Assembly: GCF_007991335.1 (NCBI RefSeq)
Contig: NZ_BJYD01000004.1
Location: 62,001 to 126,000, forward strand
DNA length: 64,000 nucleotides
Reading direction: 5' to 3'
DNA from: Halobacillus faecis
Lineage (GTDB): Bacteria; Bacillota; Bacilli; Bacillales; Halobacillaceae
The notes beneath the pieces are model-generated. The model did no database searches. It saw nothing but the letters and a program-made list of their open reading frames with translations, and was not told where the DNA came from. The position numbers and the translations under genes were made by a program. Every line of letters starts with the position of its first letter. Within the stretch, counting starts at the first letter, position 1. Below are positions 18,314 to 25,990 of this stretch, in pieces.

Positions 18314-18385
18314 AAGACTTGATTTAGAAACTTCTGTGGGTGTTTAGGGGCTCCGGGACAAGGTTCGCGCTTTCCGTGGGCGAGT
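18314..18385. repeat. Decayed relative of the 12337-12655 inverted-repeat element
   Basis: From 18315 the sequence AAGACTTGATTTAGAAAC...TTAGGGGCTCC can be aligned with the left end of the element at 12337 (AAGACTCAGTTTCGAGAC...TTAGGGGCTCC), then passes directly to CGCTTTCCGTGGGCGAG, the type of core found in the element interior on the other strand. The right end is missing. Confidence 0.6.
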
Positions 18386-18442
18386 AATGTGATAAAAATG
18401 AATCGTGATTTTTCTGGTGCCTTATGATATTCTGAATTTAAA

Positions 18443-18470
18443 TGTTAACCATTTATTTTAATGGTTAACT
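18443..18470 (+). promoter_or_regulatory. BirA-like operator before bioB
   Basis: GTTAACCATT and AATGGTTAAC form a perfect 10-bp inverted repeat around TATTTT. The half-sites GTTAACC/GGTTAAC are those of the Gram-positive biotin repressor BirA, though the gap between CC and GG (12 bases) is shorter than I would expect. It lies 31 bases before the bioB start. Confidence 0.75.
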
Positions 18471-18500
18471 TATTAGAGTATCTGAAGGGGGAATGTATAT

Positions 18501-19490
18501 ATGTGGAGTCGTCTAGCAGAAAAATCATTGAATGGGGAAGAAATAACGGACCAGGAAGCATTTGAAGTTTTGAATTGTCCAGATGATGAACTTCTAAACT
18601 TGTTACACCACGCCTACCAAGTTAGGAAAACGTATTATGGCAACAAAGTGAAACTGAATATGATCGTCAATACGAAGTCTGGGTTCTGCCCTGAAAACTG
18701 TGGGTACTGCTCACAATCCAGAGAATCGAGTGCGCCAATCCAAAAATACCGAATGATGGATAAGGAAACGATTGTGAAAGGTGCTGAAAAGGCCTTTAGA
18801 ATGGGATCGGGAACTTACTGTATTGTGGCAAGCGGGCGGGGTCCTTCCAAGCGGGAGCTTGATATCGTCACATCAGCAGTCAAAGAAATCAAAGAAGCGT
18901 ATGATATGCGAGTTTGTGCGTGTTTAGGTTTATTGAAAGCTGAACAGGCGGAGCAATTGAAAGAAGCGGGTGTGGACCACTATAACCATAATATCAATAC
19001 TTCTGAAAATCATCATGATGAAATAACGACGAGTCATACATATCAGGACCGGGTCGGGACGGTCAACCATGCTAAAGACGCCGGCATCTCACCTTGCTCT
19101 GGGGTCATCGTAGGGATGAAAGAGACGAAGCAGAATGTCATTGAGATGGCACGTGCTTTGAAAGTTTTAGATGCAGATTCCATCCCGGTAAACTTTTTAC
19201 ATGCCATTGATGGGACAGCGTTGGAGGGGACGAATGAACTGACAGCTTCCTACTGCTTAAAAGTACTCTGCTTGTTCCGTTTCATCAACCCGGCGAAAGA
19301 AGTCCGCGTGTCTGGAGGTCGTGAAGTGAATTTACGGAGCCTTCAGCCGTTCAGCCTTTATCCCGCCAATTCTATTTTCATTGGCGATTATCTGACGACC
19401 GATGGTCAGGAGAGTACGGAAGATCATCGAATGATTGAAGACCTTGGATTTGAAATCGATGTTGTTAATGAAGATAAGGTGACAATGTGA
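18501..19490 (+). CDS. bioB: Biotin synthase
   Basis: A 329-residue radical SAM enzyme that inserts sulfur into dethiobiotin. The 4Fe-4S motif CPENCGYC has C63, C67 and C70; further hallmarks are YNHNINTSENHH, GVIVGMKET and the C-terminal Arg-containing RVSGGREVNLR that binds the 2Fe-2S cluster with the upstream Cys residues. Length is normal. AAGGGGG lies before ATG 18501. It stands alone, without bioA/D/F/W, so in this window the cell shows only the last biotin step; a BirA-like palindrome upstream indicates biotin control. Confidence 0.95.
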   Translation: MWSRLAEKSLNGEEITDQEAFEVLNCPDDELLNLLHHAYQVRKTYYGNKVKLNMIVNTKSGFCPENCGYCSQSRESSAPIQKYRMMDKETIVKGAEKAFRMGSGTYCIVASGRGPSKRELDIVTSAVKEIKEAYDMRVCACLGLLKAEQAEQLKEAGVDHYNHNINTSENHHDEITTSHTYQDRVGTVNHAKDAGISPCSGVIVGMKETKQNVIEMARALKVLDADSIPVNFLHAIDGTALEGTNELTASYCLKVLCLFRFINPAKEVRVSGGREVNLRSLQPFSLYPANSIFIGDYLTTDGQESTEDHRMIEDLGFEIDVVNEDKVTM

Positions 19491-19516
19491 GAAAACTGCT
19501 GAAAGGCAGTTTTTTC
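19491..19516 (+). terminator. Terminator after bioB
   Basis: AAAACTGC, a TGAAAG loop and GCAGTTTTTT form a short stem with a T-run immediately after the bioB stop. Confidence 0.75.
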
Positions 19517-19597
19517 TTTTGCGATGAAAACCGTCTGTTTGTGTACACAATATCCATTCATCTGTTGATATAGTACAGGATTGCAATTAGAATAATA

Positions 19598-19611
19598 TGT
19601 AAGCGCTTAAT
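19598..19611 (+). promoter_or_regulatory. cre-like site before acyl-CoA ligase
   Basis: TGTAAGCGCTTAAT matches the CcpA consensus TGWAANCGNTNWCA at 12 of 14 positions and lies 27 bases before the start codon, consistent with glucose repression of fatty-acid use. Confidence 0.4.
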
Positions 19612-19637
19612 ATTTTGCTAAAAGGAGAGGGTATCCG

Positions 19638-21212
19638 ATGCATGTTCCATTGATATTGACAGAGTTTCTGGACAGGGCAGTAAAATTATATGGGGAAAAG
19701 CCGGCGATCATTGATGATGAATGGACACTGACCTACCGAGAATTGAACGATCGGGTAAATCAGCTGTCTAGAGGTCTTGAATCCTTAGGTGTGAAAAAAG
19801 GGGATAAGGTGGCTTATCTTGCTCCGAATTCCACGGAGATGCTTGAAGGATTTTACGGTGTCTTTCAGCTGGGAGCCGTAATGACCCCATTGAATACAAG
19901 GTTGAAACCGGCGGACTACCATTTCATTTTAGAGCACAGTGAGAGTAAAGTGCTTCTCGTCGATCATACTCTCCTGCCCTTGGTAGAAGAGGTGGTGCAG
20001 GACCTATCTTCCTTAGAAAAAGTGATTGTCCATGGAGACGATTCTAAGGAAGGATATGAGGCATGGCTGTCCCAATTTTCACCGGACCGTTTTGAACGGG
20101 AGCCTATAGAGGAGACAGACATTGCGTCTTTACTTTACACGAGCGGAACGACTGGAAATCCCAAGGGGGTATTGTTAAGTCATCGGTCCAATTACCTCCA
20201 TGCTCTGTCATCCATGCATCACCTAAGAGTTTCGGATCAGGATACTCTTCTCCATGTCCTGCCAATGTTCCATGTCAACGGATGGGGATCTCCTTTTTAC
20301 TATACGGCGAATGGAGCTACACAGGTAATGCTACGACAAACAGATCCACAATTAATCGTAGAAAAAGTAGAGAAACACCAAGTGTCTGTGCTACATATGG
20401 CACCTACCGTCCTAAACATGGTTATTGGGGCTTACGAAGAGAAGCAGCCATCGATAGACCAAGATGTAAGAGTCGTGATTGCAGGTTCTGCCCCTCCACC
20501 TGCTTTTGTCCGTAAAGTGGAAGAAGACTTGAAATGGAAATTCGTTCAGGTGTACGGCATGACTGAAATTTCACCACTGATCACGACTTCAGAACTCCGA
20601 TCGATGGATGTGGACCGCCCTGCGGAGGAGCGTTATCGCTTGAAAGCGAAAGCTGGTTACAGCATGATCGGCAGCCAAGTGAAGGTGGTAGATGAGTTAG
20701 GGGAAGAAGTTCCGATCGACGGAACTTCTATAGGGGAAATCGTAACAAGATCAAACAATGTGATGGAAGGGTATTATAAGAATGTGGAAGCTACCAATGA
20801 AGCGATTAGAGACGGGTGGCTCCATACGGGAGATATGGCAGTGGTTGATAATGATGGGAATATTGAAATTGTCGACCGAAAAAAAGATGTCATCATCAGC
20901 GGAGGAGAAAACATATCTTCCATTGAAGTTGAAGCGGCATTGTATGAACACCCTGCGATTCTTGAAGCGGCGGTTGTTGCTGTTCCAGATGAAAAGTGGG
21001 GAGAGGTACCCCATGCGGTAGTCGTGGTGAAAGAAGGAGAAACCCTCTCAGAAGAAGAGGTGATCCTGTTTTGCCGGGAAAAGCTGGCTCATTTTAAAGC
21101 ACCAAAAAGCGTTACTTTTATTGAAGAACTACCGAAGACAGCATCTGGAAAGATTCAGAAAGTCGTCATTCGGAAGAAGTTTTGGAAAGACCAAAATCGA
21201 ATGGTCAATTAA
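19638..21212 (+). CDS. Long-chain/medium-chain acyl-CoA ligase (AMP-forming)
   Basis: A 524-residue ANL-superfamily enzyme that activates a carboxylic acid to its acyl-AMP and then acyl-CoA. The P-loop LLYTSGTTGNPKGV is near 168-181, followed by VYGMTEISP, HTGDMAVVD, the hinge KKDVIISGGENISS, and the catalytic C-terminal Lys in PKTASGKIQK. This FadD3/LcfA-type sequence lacks membrane segments, so it is cytosolic. The exact acyl chain is not predictable. AAAGGAGAGGG lies before ATG 19638. Monocistronic between two terminators. Confidence 0.9.
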   Translation: MHVPLILTEFLDRAVKLYGEKPAIIDDEWTLTYRELNDRVNQLSRGLESLGVKKGDKVAYLAPNSTEMLEGFYGVFQLGAVMTPLNTRLKPADYHFILEHSESKVLLVDHTLLPLVEEVVQDLSSLEKVIVHGDDSKEGYEAWLSQFSPDRFEREPIEETDIASLLYTSGTTGNPKGVLLSHRSNYLHALSSMHHLRVSDQDTLLHVLPMFHVNGWGSPFYYTANGATQVMLRQTDPQLIVEKVEKHQVSVLHMAPTVLNMVIGAYEEKQPSIDQDVRVVIAGSAPPPAFVRKVEEDLKWKFVQVYGMTEISPLITTSELRSMDVDRPAEERYRLKAKAGYSMIGSQVKVVDELGEEVPIDGTSIGEIVTRSNNVMEGYYKNVEATNEAIRDGWLHTGDMAVVDNDGNIEIVDRKKDVIISGGENISSIEVEAALYEHPAILEAAVVAVPDEKWGEVPHAVVVVKEGETLSEEEVILFCREKLAHFKAPKSVTFIEELPKTASGKIQKVVIRKKFWKDQNRMVN

Positions 21213-21227
21213 ATAAGACTTCTCTTA

Positions 21228-21257
21228 GCCTGAAGCAGACGAGCTTCAGGCTTTTTT
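21228..21257 (+). terminator. Terminator after acyl-CoA ligase
   Basis: GCCTGAAGC and GCTTCAGGC form a perfect 9-bp stem followed by TTTTTT. Confidence 0.92.
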
Positions 21258-21438
21258 GTTCAGGAAAAGGATAATGATCCACCAATTGGGTACTCTGGAT
21301 GACTCTACGTTTGAAAAAGAACGTGCTCTTCCTTCGTTATCATGCGGTTTTGTTGTTTGCTAAAGATCACGAAGTCTTTGTTCTGGAAAATAGGCTCATT
21401 CTCTGCTTAAATATTCTGTGGAAACAGAGACCTAGATG

Positions 21439-21466
21439 TTGACACATATACCTTACAGGGTATAAA
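21439..21466 (+). promoter_or_regulatory. Promoter with CstR/CsoR-like operator (21447-21464)
   Basis: TTGACA (21439-21444), 16-bp spacer, TATAAA (21461-21466). The inverted repeat TATACC-TTACAG-GGTATA covers the spacer and -10. Its shape (ATACC...GGTAT) resembles operators of the CsoR/CstR family, whose CstR branch senses persulfides and controls rhodanese-type sulfurtransferases; two rhodanese-like genes follow. Confidence 0.6.
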
Positions 21467-21499
21467 ATGTTTTTAGTTCAAGACAAAAGGAGGGACATC

Positions 21500-21883
21500 A
21501 TGTCATTAGTGATGATCGTAACGTTAATCGTCGGAATGGGGCTTTTTATACTTCACCGTTATCTCCCGGTTTCTCAAGTGAAAAAGATGGATATGTCCGA
21601 AATAACAACTGAAAATGATGACATGGTCGTTCCTGTTGATACGAGGGATTATCAAACGTCATCTCAAGATAAACTGGAGCATGCGGTTTGTCTGCCGCTG
21701 GCTTATTTAGAAAGACATCACCAAGATATACCACAACGCCCGATTGTTTTAATTTGTTCAGATGAAGTCGAAAAGAATTTGGCAGCGAGACTGCTGAAGA
21801 GAAAAGGTCATGAAGTGATCGGTTATACCATCCCTGTTAAACACCAGGAGTGTCGAGCGATGCCGTGCATGATTGAAAAATAA
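21500..21883 (+). CDS. Membrane-anchored rhodanese-like protein (degenerate)
   Basis: A 127-residue protein with an N-terminal membrane helix (SLVMIVTLIVGMGLFILH) and a rhodanese-like domain: VPVDTRDYQTSSQDKLEHAVCLPLAYL then VLICSDEV, where C86 occupies the usual active-site position. The loop is CSDEVEKN rather than the usual CxxGxRS, so sulfurtransfer may be altered. Two further Cys residues lie near the C-terminus (HQECRAMPC). ATG 21500 follows AAAGGAGGGACATC; an upstream TTG frame to 21467 lies in the promoter. A second, canonical rhodanese gene follows after 12 bases. Confidence 0.7.
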   Translation: MSLVMIVTLIVGMGLFILHRYLPVSQVKKMDMSEITTENDDMVVPVDTRDYQTSSQDKLEHAVCLPLAYLERHHQDIPQRPIVLICSDEVEKNLAARLLKRKGHEVIGYTIPVKHQECRAMPCMIEK

Positions 21884-21895
21884 GGGGGGAACCAC

Positions 21896-22258
21896 ATGGA
21901 AGCGATTCTCCCATGGGGGATTGGATTGTTACTCGGATGGTTGGTAATCAAGAAACTTTTACCCGTAAAGGGTATTCAACATACTACCGTCCAGGAAGTA
22001 CAGACGCGTTTAAAAGATAAAAATGTGCAATGGATTGACGTCCGGACGCCGGGTGAATTCCGAGCTCATCACAAAAAGCCATTCAAAAATCTGCCTCTTT
22101 CCGATCTTTCAAAACGAACGACTGAATTGGACCGTGATAAAGAGGTCGTTTTGATTTGTCAAAGCGGAATGAGAAGTATGAATGCAGCGAAAGTATTGAA
22201 AAAACAAGGATTCGAAAAAATCACCAATGTAAAAGGTGGAATGAGTGCCTGGGGTTAA
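21896..22258 (+). CDS. Membrane-anchored rhodanese sulfurtransferase
   Basis: A 120-residue single-domain rhodanese with an N-terminal membrane helix (ILPWGIGLLLGWLVI). The domain is complete: DVRTPGEFRAHH, the active-site loop CQSGMRS with Cys88, and KGGMSAW at the end. It should move sulfane sulfur between thiols at the cytoplasmic membrane face. AGGGGGGAACC precedes ATG 21896. It is in an operon with the preceding degenerate rhodanese, under a CstR/CsoR-like operator, suggesting a role in persulfide or sulfide stress. Confidence 0.87.
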   Translation: MEAILPWGIGLLLGWLVIKKLLPVKGIQHTTVQEVQTRLKDKNVQWIDVRTPGEFRAHHKKPFKNLPLSDLSKRTTELDRDKEVVLICQSGMRSMNAAKVLKKQGFEKITNVKGGMSAWG

Positions 22259-22271
22259 GGAAGCATTTGAG

Positions 22272-22308
22272 GAAAAGATCAGAAGAAATTTGGTCTTTTT
22301 TTATTTTT
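22272..22308 (+). terminator. Weak terminator after rhodanese operon
   Basis: AGATC and GGTCT (one G-T wobble) enclose AGAAGAAATTT and are followed by a long T-run. Confidence 0.5.
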
Positions 22309-22359
22309 CTGAAACTTCATCTTCAGGTACCTCGTAGACGTAGGTAGTGAGGTGATGAT

Positions 22360-22656
22360 ATGTTTTGGATGTATATAATACTCGGTACCGCTGTGGGTAT
22401 CGGCATGTTTCTATTCTTTAATTGGTTGATGGGTTACCGGAAAGGCCATATCCAAATTGATTTTGATGAGCGTTATATGGATCACCAAGAGTATATTCAG
22501 GCGATTGGTGAGGAACTAAGTGAAAGAGGGCACACGGTACACTATAAAGGGGATCATGTTTTTATGGTGGACGGAAAACCGTATGTTTTCTTTGAAAGAA
22601 ATGTTCCCATGGGTGGCGTCCCCTTGCAGCGGACGATATTAAAACCTCAAAAATAA
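22360..22656 (+). CDS. Hypothetical membrane-anchored protein
   Basis: A 98-residue protein with one N-terminal helix (MFWMYIILGTAVGIGMFLFFNWLM) followed by a small soluble domain (HIQIDFDERYMDHQEYIQAIGEELSERGHTVHY). I do not recognise a family; the soluble part could form an alpha/beta fold ending in KPYVFFERNVPMGGVPLQR. GTGAGGTGATGAT lies before ATG 22360. Flanked by its own terminator, so probably a single gene. Confidence 0.6.
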   Translation: MFWMYIILGTAVGIGMFLFFNWLMGYRKGHIQIDFDERYMDHQEYIQAIGEELSERGHTVHYKGDHVFMVDGKPYVFFERNVPMGGVPLQRTILKPQK

Positions 22657-22665
22657 AACACCTTT

Positions 22666-22697
22666 AAACCAGTTCCTTCAGGGGACTGGTTTTTTTC
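22666..22697 (+). terminator. Terminator
   Basis: AAACCAGTTCC and GGGGACTGGTTT (one wobble) followed by a T-run. Confidence 0.8.
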
Positions 22698-22778
22698 GTG
22701 GGGGAGTTTCCGTTTTTTAGCTGGGATAAGAGAGCTCTTAACCCACAAACTAATCAAAAAAGGAAAGGGGTGCTTCTT

Positions 22779-23534
22779 TTGAAGGCATTCACCCTGTATC
22801 TTTTCATCCTTCTATGTATTTTTCATGTGAGTGTTGTAAGCGTTTACGCAAAAAACCACCCTAGGAATTATTATGAAGAACAAGGGACGGCGATTTGGGA
22901 TGTGCCTATTTCATCAAAGTATATAGCCCTCACTTTTGATGATGGTCCCAGCTCAGAGTACACGCCTGAAATTTTGGATATTTTACAAGAGTATAATGCG
23001 AAAGCTACTTTTTTCGTAGTAGGCTCAAGAGCTCAGGAGAATCCATCGATCATCAAGTCGATGGTGAAAAGTGGCCACGAACTTGCCAATCATAGCTTTC
23101 ACCATCCGGACTTTACAGGCATAACGAAAGAAGAGCTGATCCATGAAATGGACAATACGTCAGAGGTTCTAGAAAGTTTGACAGGGGCCCCGCCGAGGTT
23201 GTTTCGTCCACCTGGAGGCGTGTATAACGATATTATTGTGAATACAGCTAATGAAGAAGGTTATATGGTTGTCATGTGGTCCTGGCATCAAGATACAAGG
23301 GATTGGAAAAGTCCCGGCGTCCATAATATTGTAAAAACTGTAGTGAACAACACGAGGAACGGAGATATTGTCCTTTTTCACGATTTTGGAGGCGATCGTT
23401 CACAGACGATTGAAGCGTTAAAGCAGATTCTCCCTAAACTGAAAGAGGAGGGCTATCAATTCGTTACCGTTTCCGAATTACTTCAAAAACATACAAAATA
23501 CAACCTCCTTCATGGAGTGAATGGTGTAGAATGA
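22779..23534 (+). CDS. Secreted polysaccharide deacetylase
   Basis: A 251-residue carbohydrate esterase family 4 (NodB) enzyme. An N-terminal hydrophobic stretch (AFTLYLFILLCIFHVSVVSVYA) is a signal peptide or anchor. The metal and catalytic motifs are complete: TFDDGPSSEYT (D-D), NHSFHHPDF (H-x3-H), RPPGGVYND and the C-terminal LFHDFGGDR, so deacetylation of peptidoglycan or a similar polymer outside the cell is likely. The start is a TTG at 22779 after AAGGGGTG; an in-frame GTG at 22770 is also possible, and the longer ATG-like frame from 22698 lies in the preceding terminator. Confidence 0.88.
   Translation: MKAFTLYLFILLCIFHVSVVSVYAKNHPRNYYEEQGTAIWDVPISSKYIALTFDDGPSSEYTPEILDILQEYNAKATFFVVGSRAQENPSIIKSMVKSGHELANHSFHHPDFTGITKEELIHEMDNTSEVLESLTGAPPRLFRPPGGVYNDIIVNTANEEGYMVVMWSWHQDTRDWKSPGVHNIVKTVVNNTRNGDIVLFHDFGGDRSQTIEALKQILPKLKEEGYQFVTVSELLQKHTKYNLLHGVNGVE
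22835..22848 (+). promoter_or_regulatory. cre-like sequence inside deacetylase signal-peptide region
   Basis: TGTAAGCGTTTACG matches the CcpA site consensus at 13 of 14 positions, about 57 bases into the gene. Intragenic cre sites can act as roadblocks, but this one is coding and may be chance. Confidence 0.3.
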
Positions 23535-23539
23535 TGGAC

Positions 23540-23567
23540 GATCCCAAGATATTGGGATCTTTTTTTG
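23540..23567 (+). terminator. Terminator after deacetylase
   Basis: GATCCCAA and TTGGGATC (loop GATA) followed by TTTTTTT. Confidence 0.9.
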
Positions 23568-23629
23568 TTGCTTAAGAATACGATGGTGGAGGGGTTTTAA
23601 GCAACTTCAGAATCTTTGAACATACCTTA

Positions 23630-23715
23630 TGTTAAGAAACCTGACATTTATAGTTGTGTAAATATTGTGACTTTGATACAATGCTTAATAACATAAAATG
23701 TTATAAAATCTAACA
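23630..23715 (+). promoter_or_regulatory. amt promoter with two GlnR/TnrA boxes
   Basis: Box 1 (23630-23646) is TGTTA-N7-TGACA and box 2 (23699-23715) is TGTTA-N7-TAACA; both fit TGTNA-N7-TNACA exactly. Between them is a candidate promoter TTGTGT (23654-23659), 17 bp, TACAAT (23677-23682). Box 1 is centred about 51 bp before the expected start, the distance used by TnrA for activation; box 2 lies just downstream of the start, where a repressor would act. Confidence 0.85.
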
Positions 23716-23732
23716 TAAGGGGAGTTAAGAGA

Positions 23733-24998
23733 ATGGATGCTACTTTTTTGATGAACAATCTTTGGATCATCGTATGTACGATCCTGGTTTTATTGATGCA
23801 AGGGGGCTTCATACTACTTGAAGCAGGATCGACACGAATGAAGAACGCCGGACATATTGCAGGGAAAACGGTTTTTACAGTCGGTATTGTTTCCGTTGTA
23901 TTCTGGGCATTGGGATACGGACTGATCTATGGGGAAGGAAATGGATTTATTGGCTTTTCTAATTTCTTTTATGGGGATGCAACGACGATGGGAGAAGGGC
24001 TAGCGGGATCCACAGACTTCCTTTTCCAGTTAGCGTTTGCGGCCATTGCCATGACAATTGCTTTTGGTGGTTTTGCTGAGAGGGCCAAACTTGTTGCCTA
24101 CGTTATTTTCGCTATTTTATTCTCTATTCTGGTTTATCCTGTTATTGCTCACTGGATTTGGGGAGGCGGCTGGTTAGGTGAACACGGAAAGCAGGACTTT
24201 GCCGGTTCAACGGTTGTCCACTTAACAGGTGCTATGGCAGCATTAGCGGCTACGATTATCCTGAAGCCTCGTATCGGAAAATACAATAAAGATGGTTCTT
24301 CTAATGAAATTGCTGGCCATAACCAGGTATTTACTGCCTTAGGTGTTCTTCTCTTGTGGGTCGGCTGGTTCGGTTTTAATGCAGGAAGTACATTTGGAGT
24401 AGCGGATGCATTCTTTGGTTATGTAGCTCTTAACACCCAATTGGCTGCTGGTGCTGGTGCAATCGGCGCAATGCTGATGGTTTGGGCAGTGACTGGTAAA
24501 GCAGATGTACCGACAACGTTGAATGGTGCCCTTGCAGGTCTTGTTGCGATTACAGCCTCTTGTGCATTCGTTGAACCTTGGGCAGCCGTTTTAATTGGCT
24601 TGATCGGTGGTGGAATTGTATTCTTCAGCATGCGTTTCTTCGATAAAAGAAGAATTGATGACCCGATTTTCGCTCTCTCTGTCCACGGTGTCGTAGGTGT
24701 ATGGGGAACGTTGTCCAATGGTTTGTTTGCCACACCAGAACTTGCTTCTGTAGGTCGTCCTGGGTTGTTTTACGGTGGTGGATTAGAACAGCTTTGGGTA
24801 CAAACGATGGGGGTTGTGAGTAGTGGATTGTATGCGTTTATCGTGTCATTCATTATCTTGAAAATTATGGATAAAGCAATGGGTGGTCTTCGTGTATCTG
24901 AAGAGGAAGAAATCATGGGTCTTGACTTAAGTGAACACGGCGGTTATGGCTATCCGGAAAATTTGACGCCTCCAAAAAAGACAAAATCAGGAGCGTAA
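23733..24998 (+). CDS. amt: Ammonium transporter
   Basis: A 421-residue Amt/MEP/Rh channel for ammonium uptake, with about eleven transmembrane helices. Family marks are TRMKNAGH, the AAIAMTIAFGGFAERAK segment, DFAGSTVVHLTGA with the periplasmic-pore Asp, LLWVGWFGFNAGS and the twin-His pore helix in AGHN/LSVHGVVGVWG. There is no signal peptide extension. AAGGGGAGTTAAGAG precedes ATG 23733. Two exact GlnR/TnrA boxes upstream imply induction by nitrogen limitation. It is followed by a DUF294 nucleotidyltransferase rather than glnK, the usual PII partner. Confidence 0.95.
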   Translation: MDATFLMNNLWIIVCTILVLLMQGGFILLEAGSTRMKNAGHIAGKTVFTVGIVSVVFWALGYGLIYGEGNGFIGFSNFFYGDATTMGEGLAGSTDFLFQLAFAAIAMTIAFGGFAERAKLVAYVIFAILFSILVYPVIAHWIWGGGWLGEHGKQDFAGSTVVHLTGAMAALAATIILKPRIGKYNKDGSSNEIAGHNQVFTALGVLLLWVGWFGFNAGSTFGVADAFFGYVALNTQLAAGAGAIGAMLMVWAVTGKADVPTTLNGALAGLVAITASCAFVEPWAAVLIGLIGGGIVFFSMRFFDKRRIDDPIFALSVHGVVGVWGTLSNGLFATPELASVGRPGLFYGGGLEQLWVQTMGVVSSGLYAFIVSFIILKIMDKAMGGLRVSEEEEIMGLDLSEHGGYGYPENLTPPKKTKSGA

Positions 24999-25024
24999 AG
25001 ACGTAATCATAAAGGATGGAATGG

Positions 25025-25990
25025 ATGTTTAAGACATATGAAGAAATCAGAGTATGGCGGGAAGACATGATTGAATCTGTGAGTGATGATCATTTGCAGT
25101 TGAATGCTTTTCACGATCAATTGATCCACCATACTTTCCATCTGGCAAAAGAAAAGGTTGAACGTGAGCAGGGGCCGACCCCTGCTCCTTTTGCATTTTT
25201 TCTGATGGGAAGTGCAGGAAGATACGAGCAGTCGTTATGGAGTGACCAGGATCACGGAATTCTGTTTGATGGGGAAGAAAAACATCAGGATTATTTTTTA
25301 TTGCTGGGAGAAGAAATCAGAGAAGGGATGGCTATCGTCGGTTATGAAAGGTGTGAAGGGAATGTAATGGCTTCCAATCCTCTATGGTGCCAATCCGTGG
25401 ACATATTCACCCGGCAGATCTCGGAATGGTTAAGAGAAGCAGAGTGGCAGTCCCTTAGGCATTTTCTTATTTTCTTCGATTCTCGCGTGTTGGTGGGGGA
25501 ATCAGAACTCTTGCTCAAAGTTAAAGAGGCTTCTTTTGCAGTGCTTGATGAAGAGCCGGAGCTCTTGAAAAGGTTGATGGAAAATGTCAACTATGTAAAA
25601 AAAGGTGTAGGAGTTTTTGGGCAGCTGCTGCCGGATTACAGTGGCGAGAAGAAAGGCCATTTCAACTTGAAACAAACGGTCTACTTTCCATACATTAATG
25701 CTTTAAGGATCCTATCCCTTTTTCAACATGTTACGAATTCTTCAACGATATCAAGATTCAGGGTGCTGCGTTCCCTCTACCCCTCTCTTTCTGAATATGA
25801 AAATGGTTTCCGGCAGTTCCTTCAGCAAAGATTGGAATTGAAAAAAGATGCTGCAAATTATCAAAATGTCCACGTAGTTAAAGTGGAACAATTATCAAAA
25901 GAGGAAAAACAGCAGTTGAAAAAGCAGGTCAAGAGCGCTCAAAAGCTGTATCAAATGGCGAAATCCATCATTAAAGAGGATCGCACATGA
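25025..25990 (+). CDS. DUF294 nucleotidyltransferase-like protein (GlnD-related)
   Basis: A 321-residue protein with a nucleotidyltransferase core of the GlnD type: MGSAGRYEQ (62-69) and the two Asp residues of WSDQDHG (D74 and D76), followed by a putative C-terminal DUF294 substrate-binding domain (about 180-300, FGQLLPDYSGEKKGHFNLKQ). GlnD uridylylates PII; DUF294 relatives have unknown acceptors. ATG 25025 is about 8 bases after AAAGGA; ATG 25016 is too near. Its stop overlaps the next gene (ATGA), so the trio amt-DUF294-exonuclease is likely one operon and may modify a regulator or transporter in response to nitrogen. Confidence 0.75.
   Translation: MFKTYEEIRVWREDMIESVSDDHLQLNAFHDQLIHHTFHLAKEKVEREQGPTPAPFAFFLMGSAGRYEQSLWSDQDHGILFDGEEKHQDYFLLLGEEIREGMAIVGYERCEGNVMASNPLWCQSVDIFTRQISEWLREAEWQSLRHFLIFFDSRVLVGESELLLKVKEASFAVLDEEPELLKRLMENVNYVKKGVGVFGQLLPDYSGEKKGHFNLKQTVYFPYINALRILSLFQHVTNSSTISRFRVLRSLYPSLSEYENGFRQFLQQRLELKKDAANYQNVHVVKVEQLSKEEKQQLKKQVKSAQKLYQMAKSIIKEDRT

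Noticed and set aside
22698-22778. Upstream extension of the polysaccharide deacetylase
   Set aside because: The extension lies over a terminator and adds a non-signal sequence ahead of a clear signal peptide.
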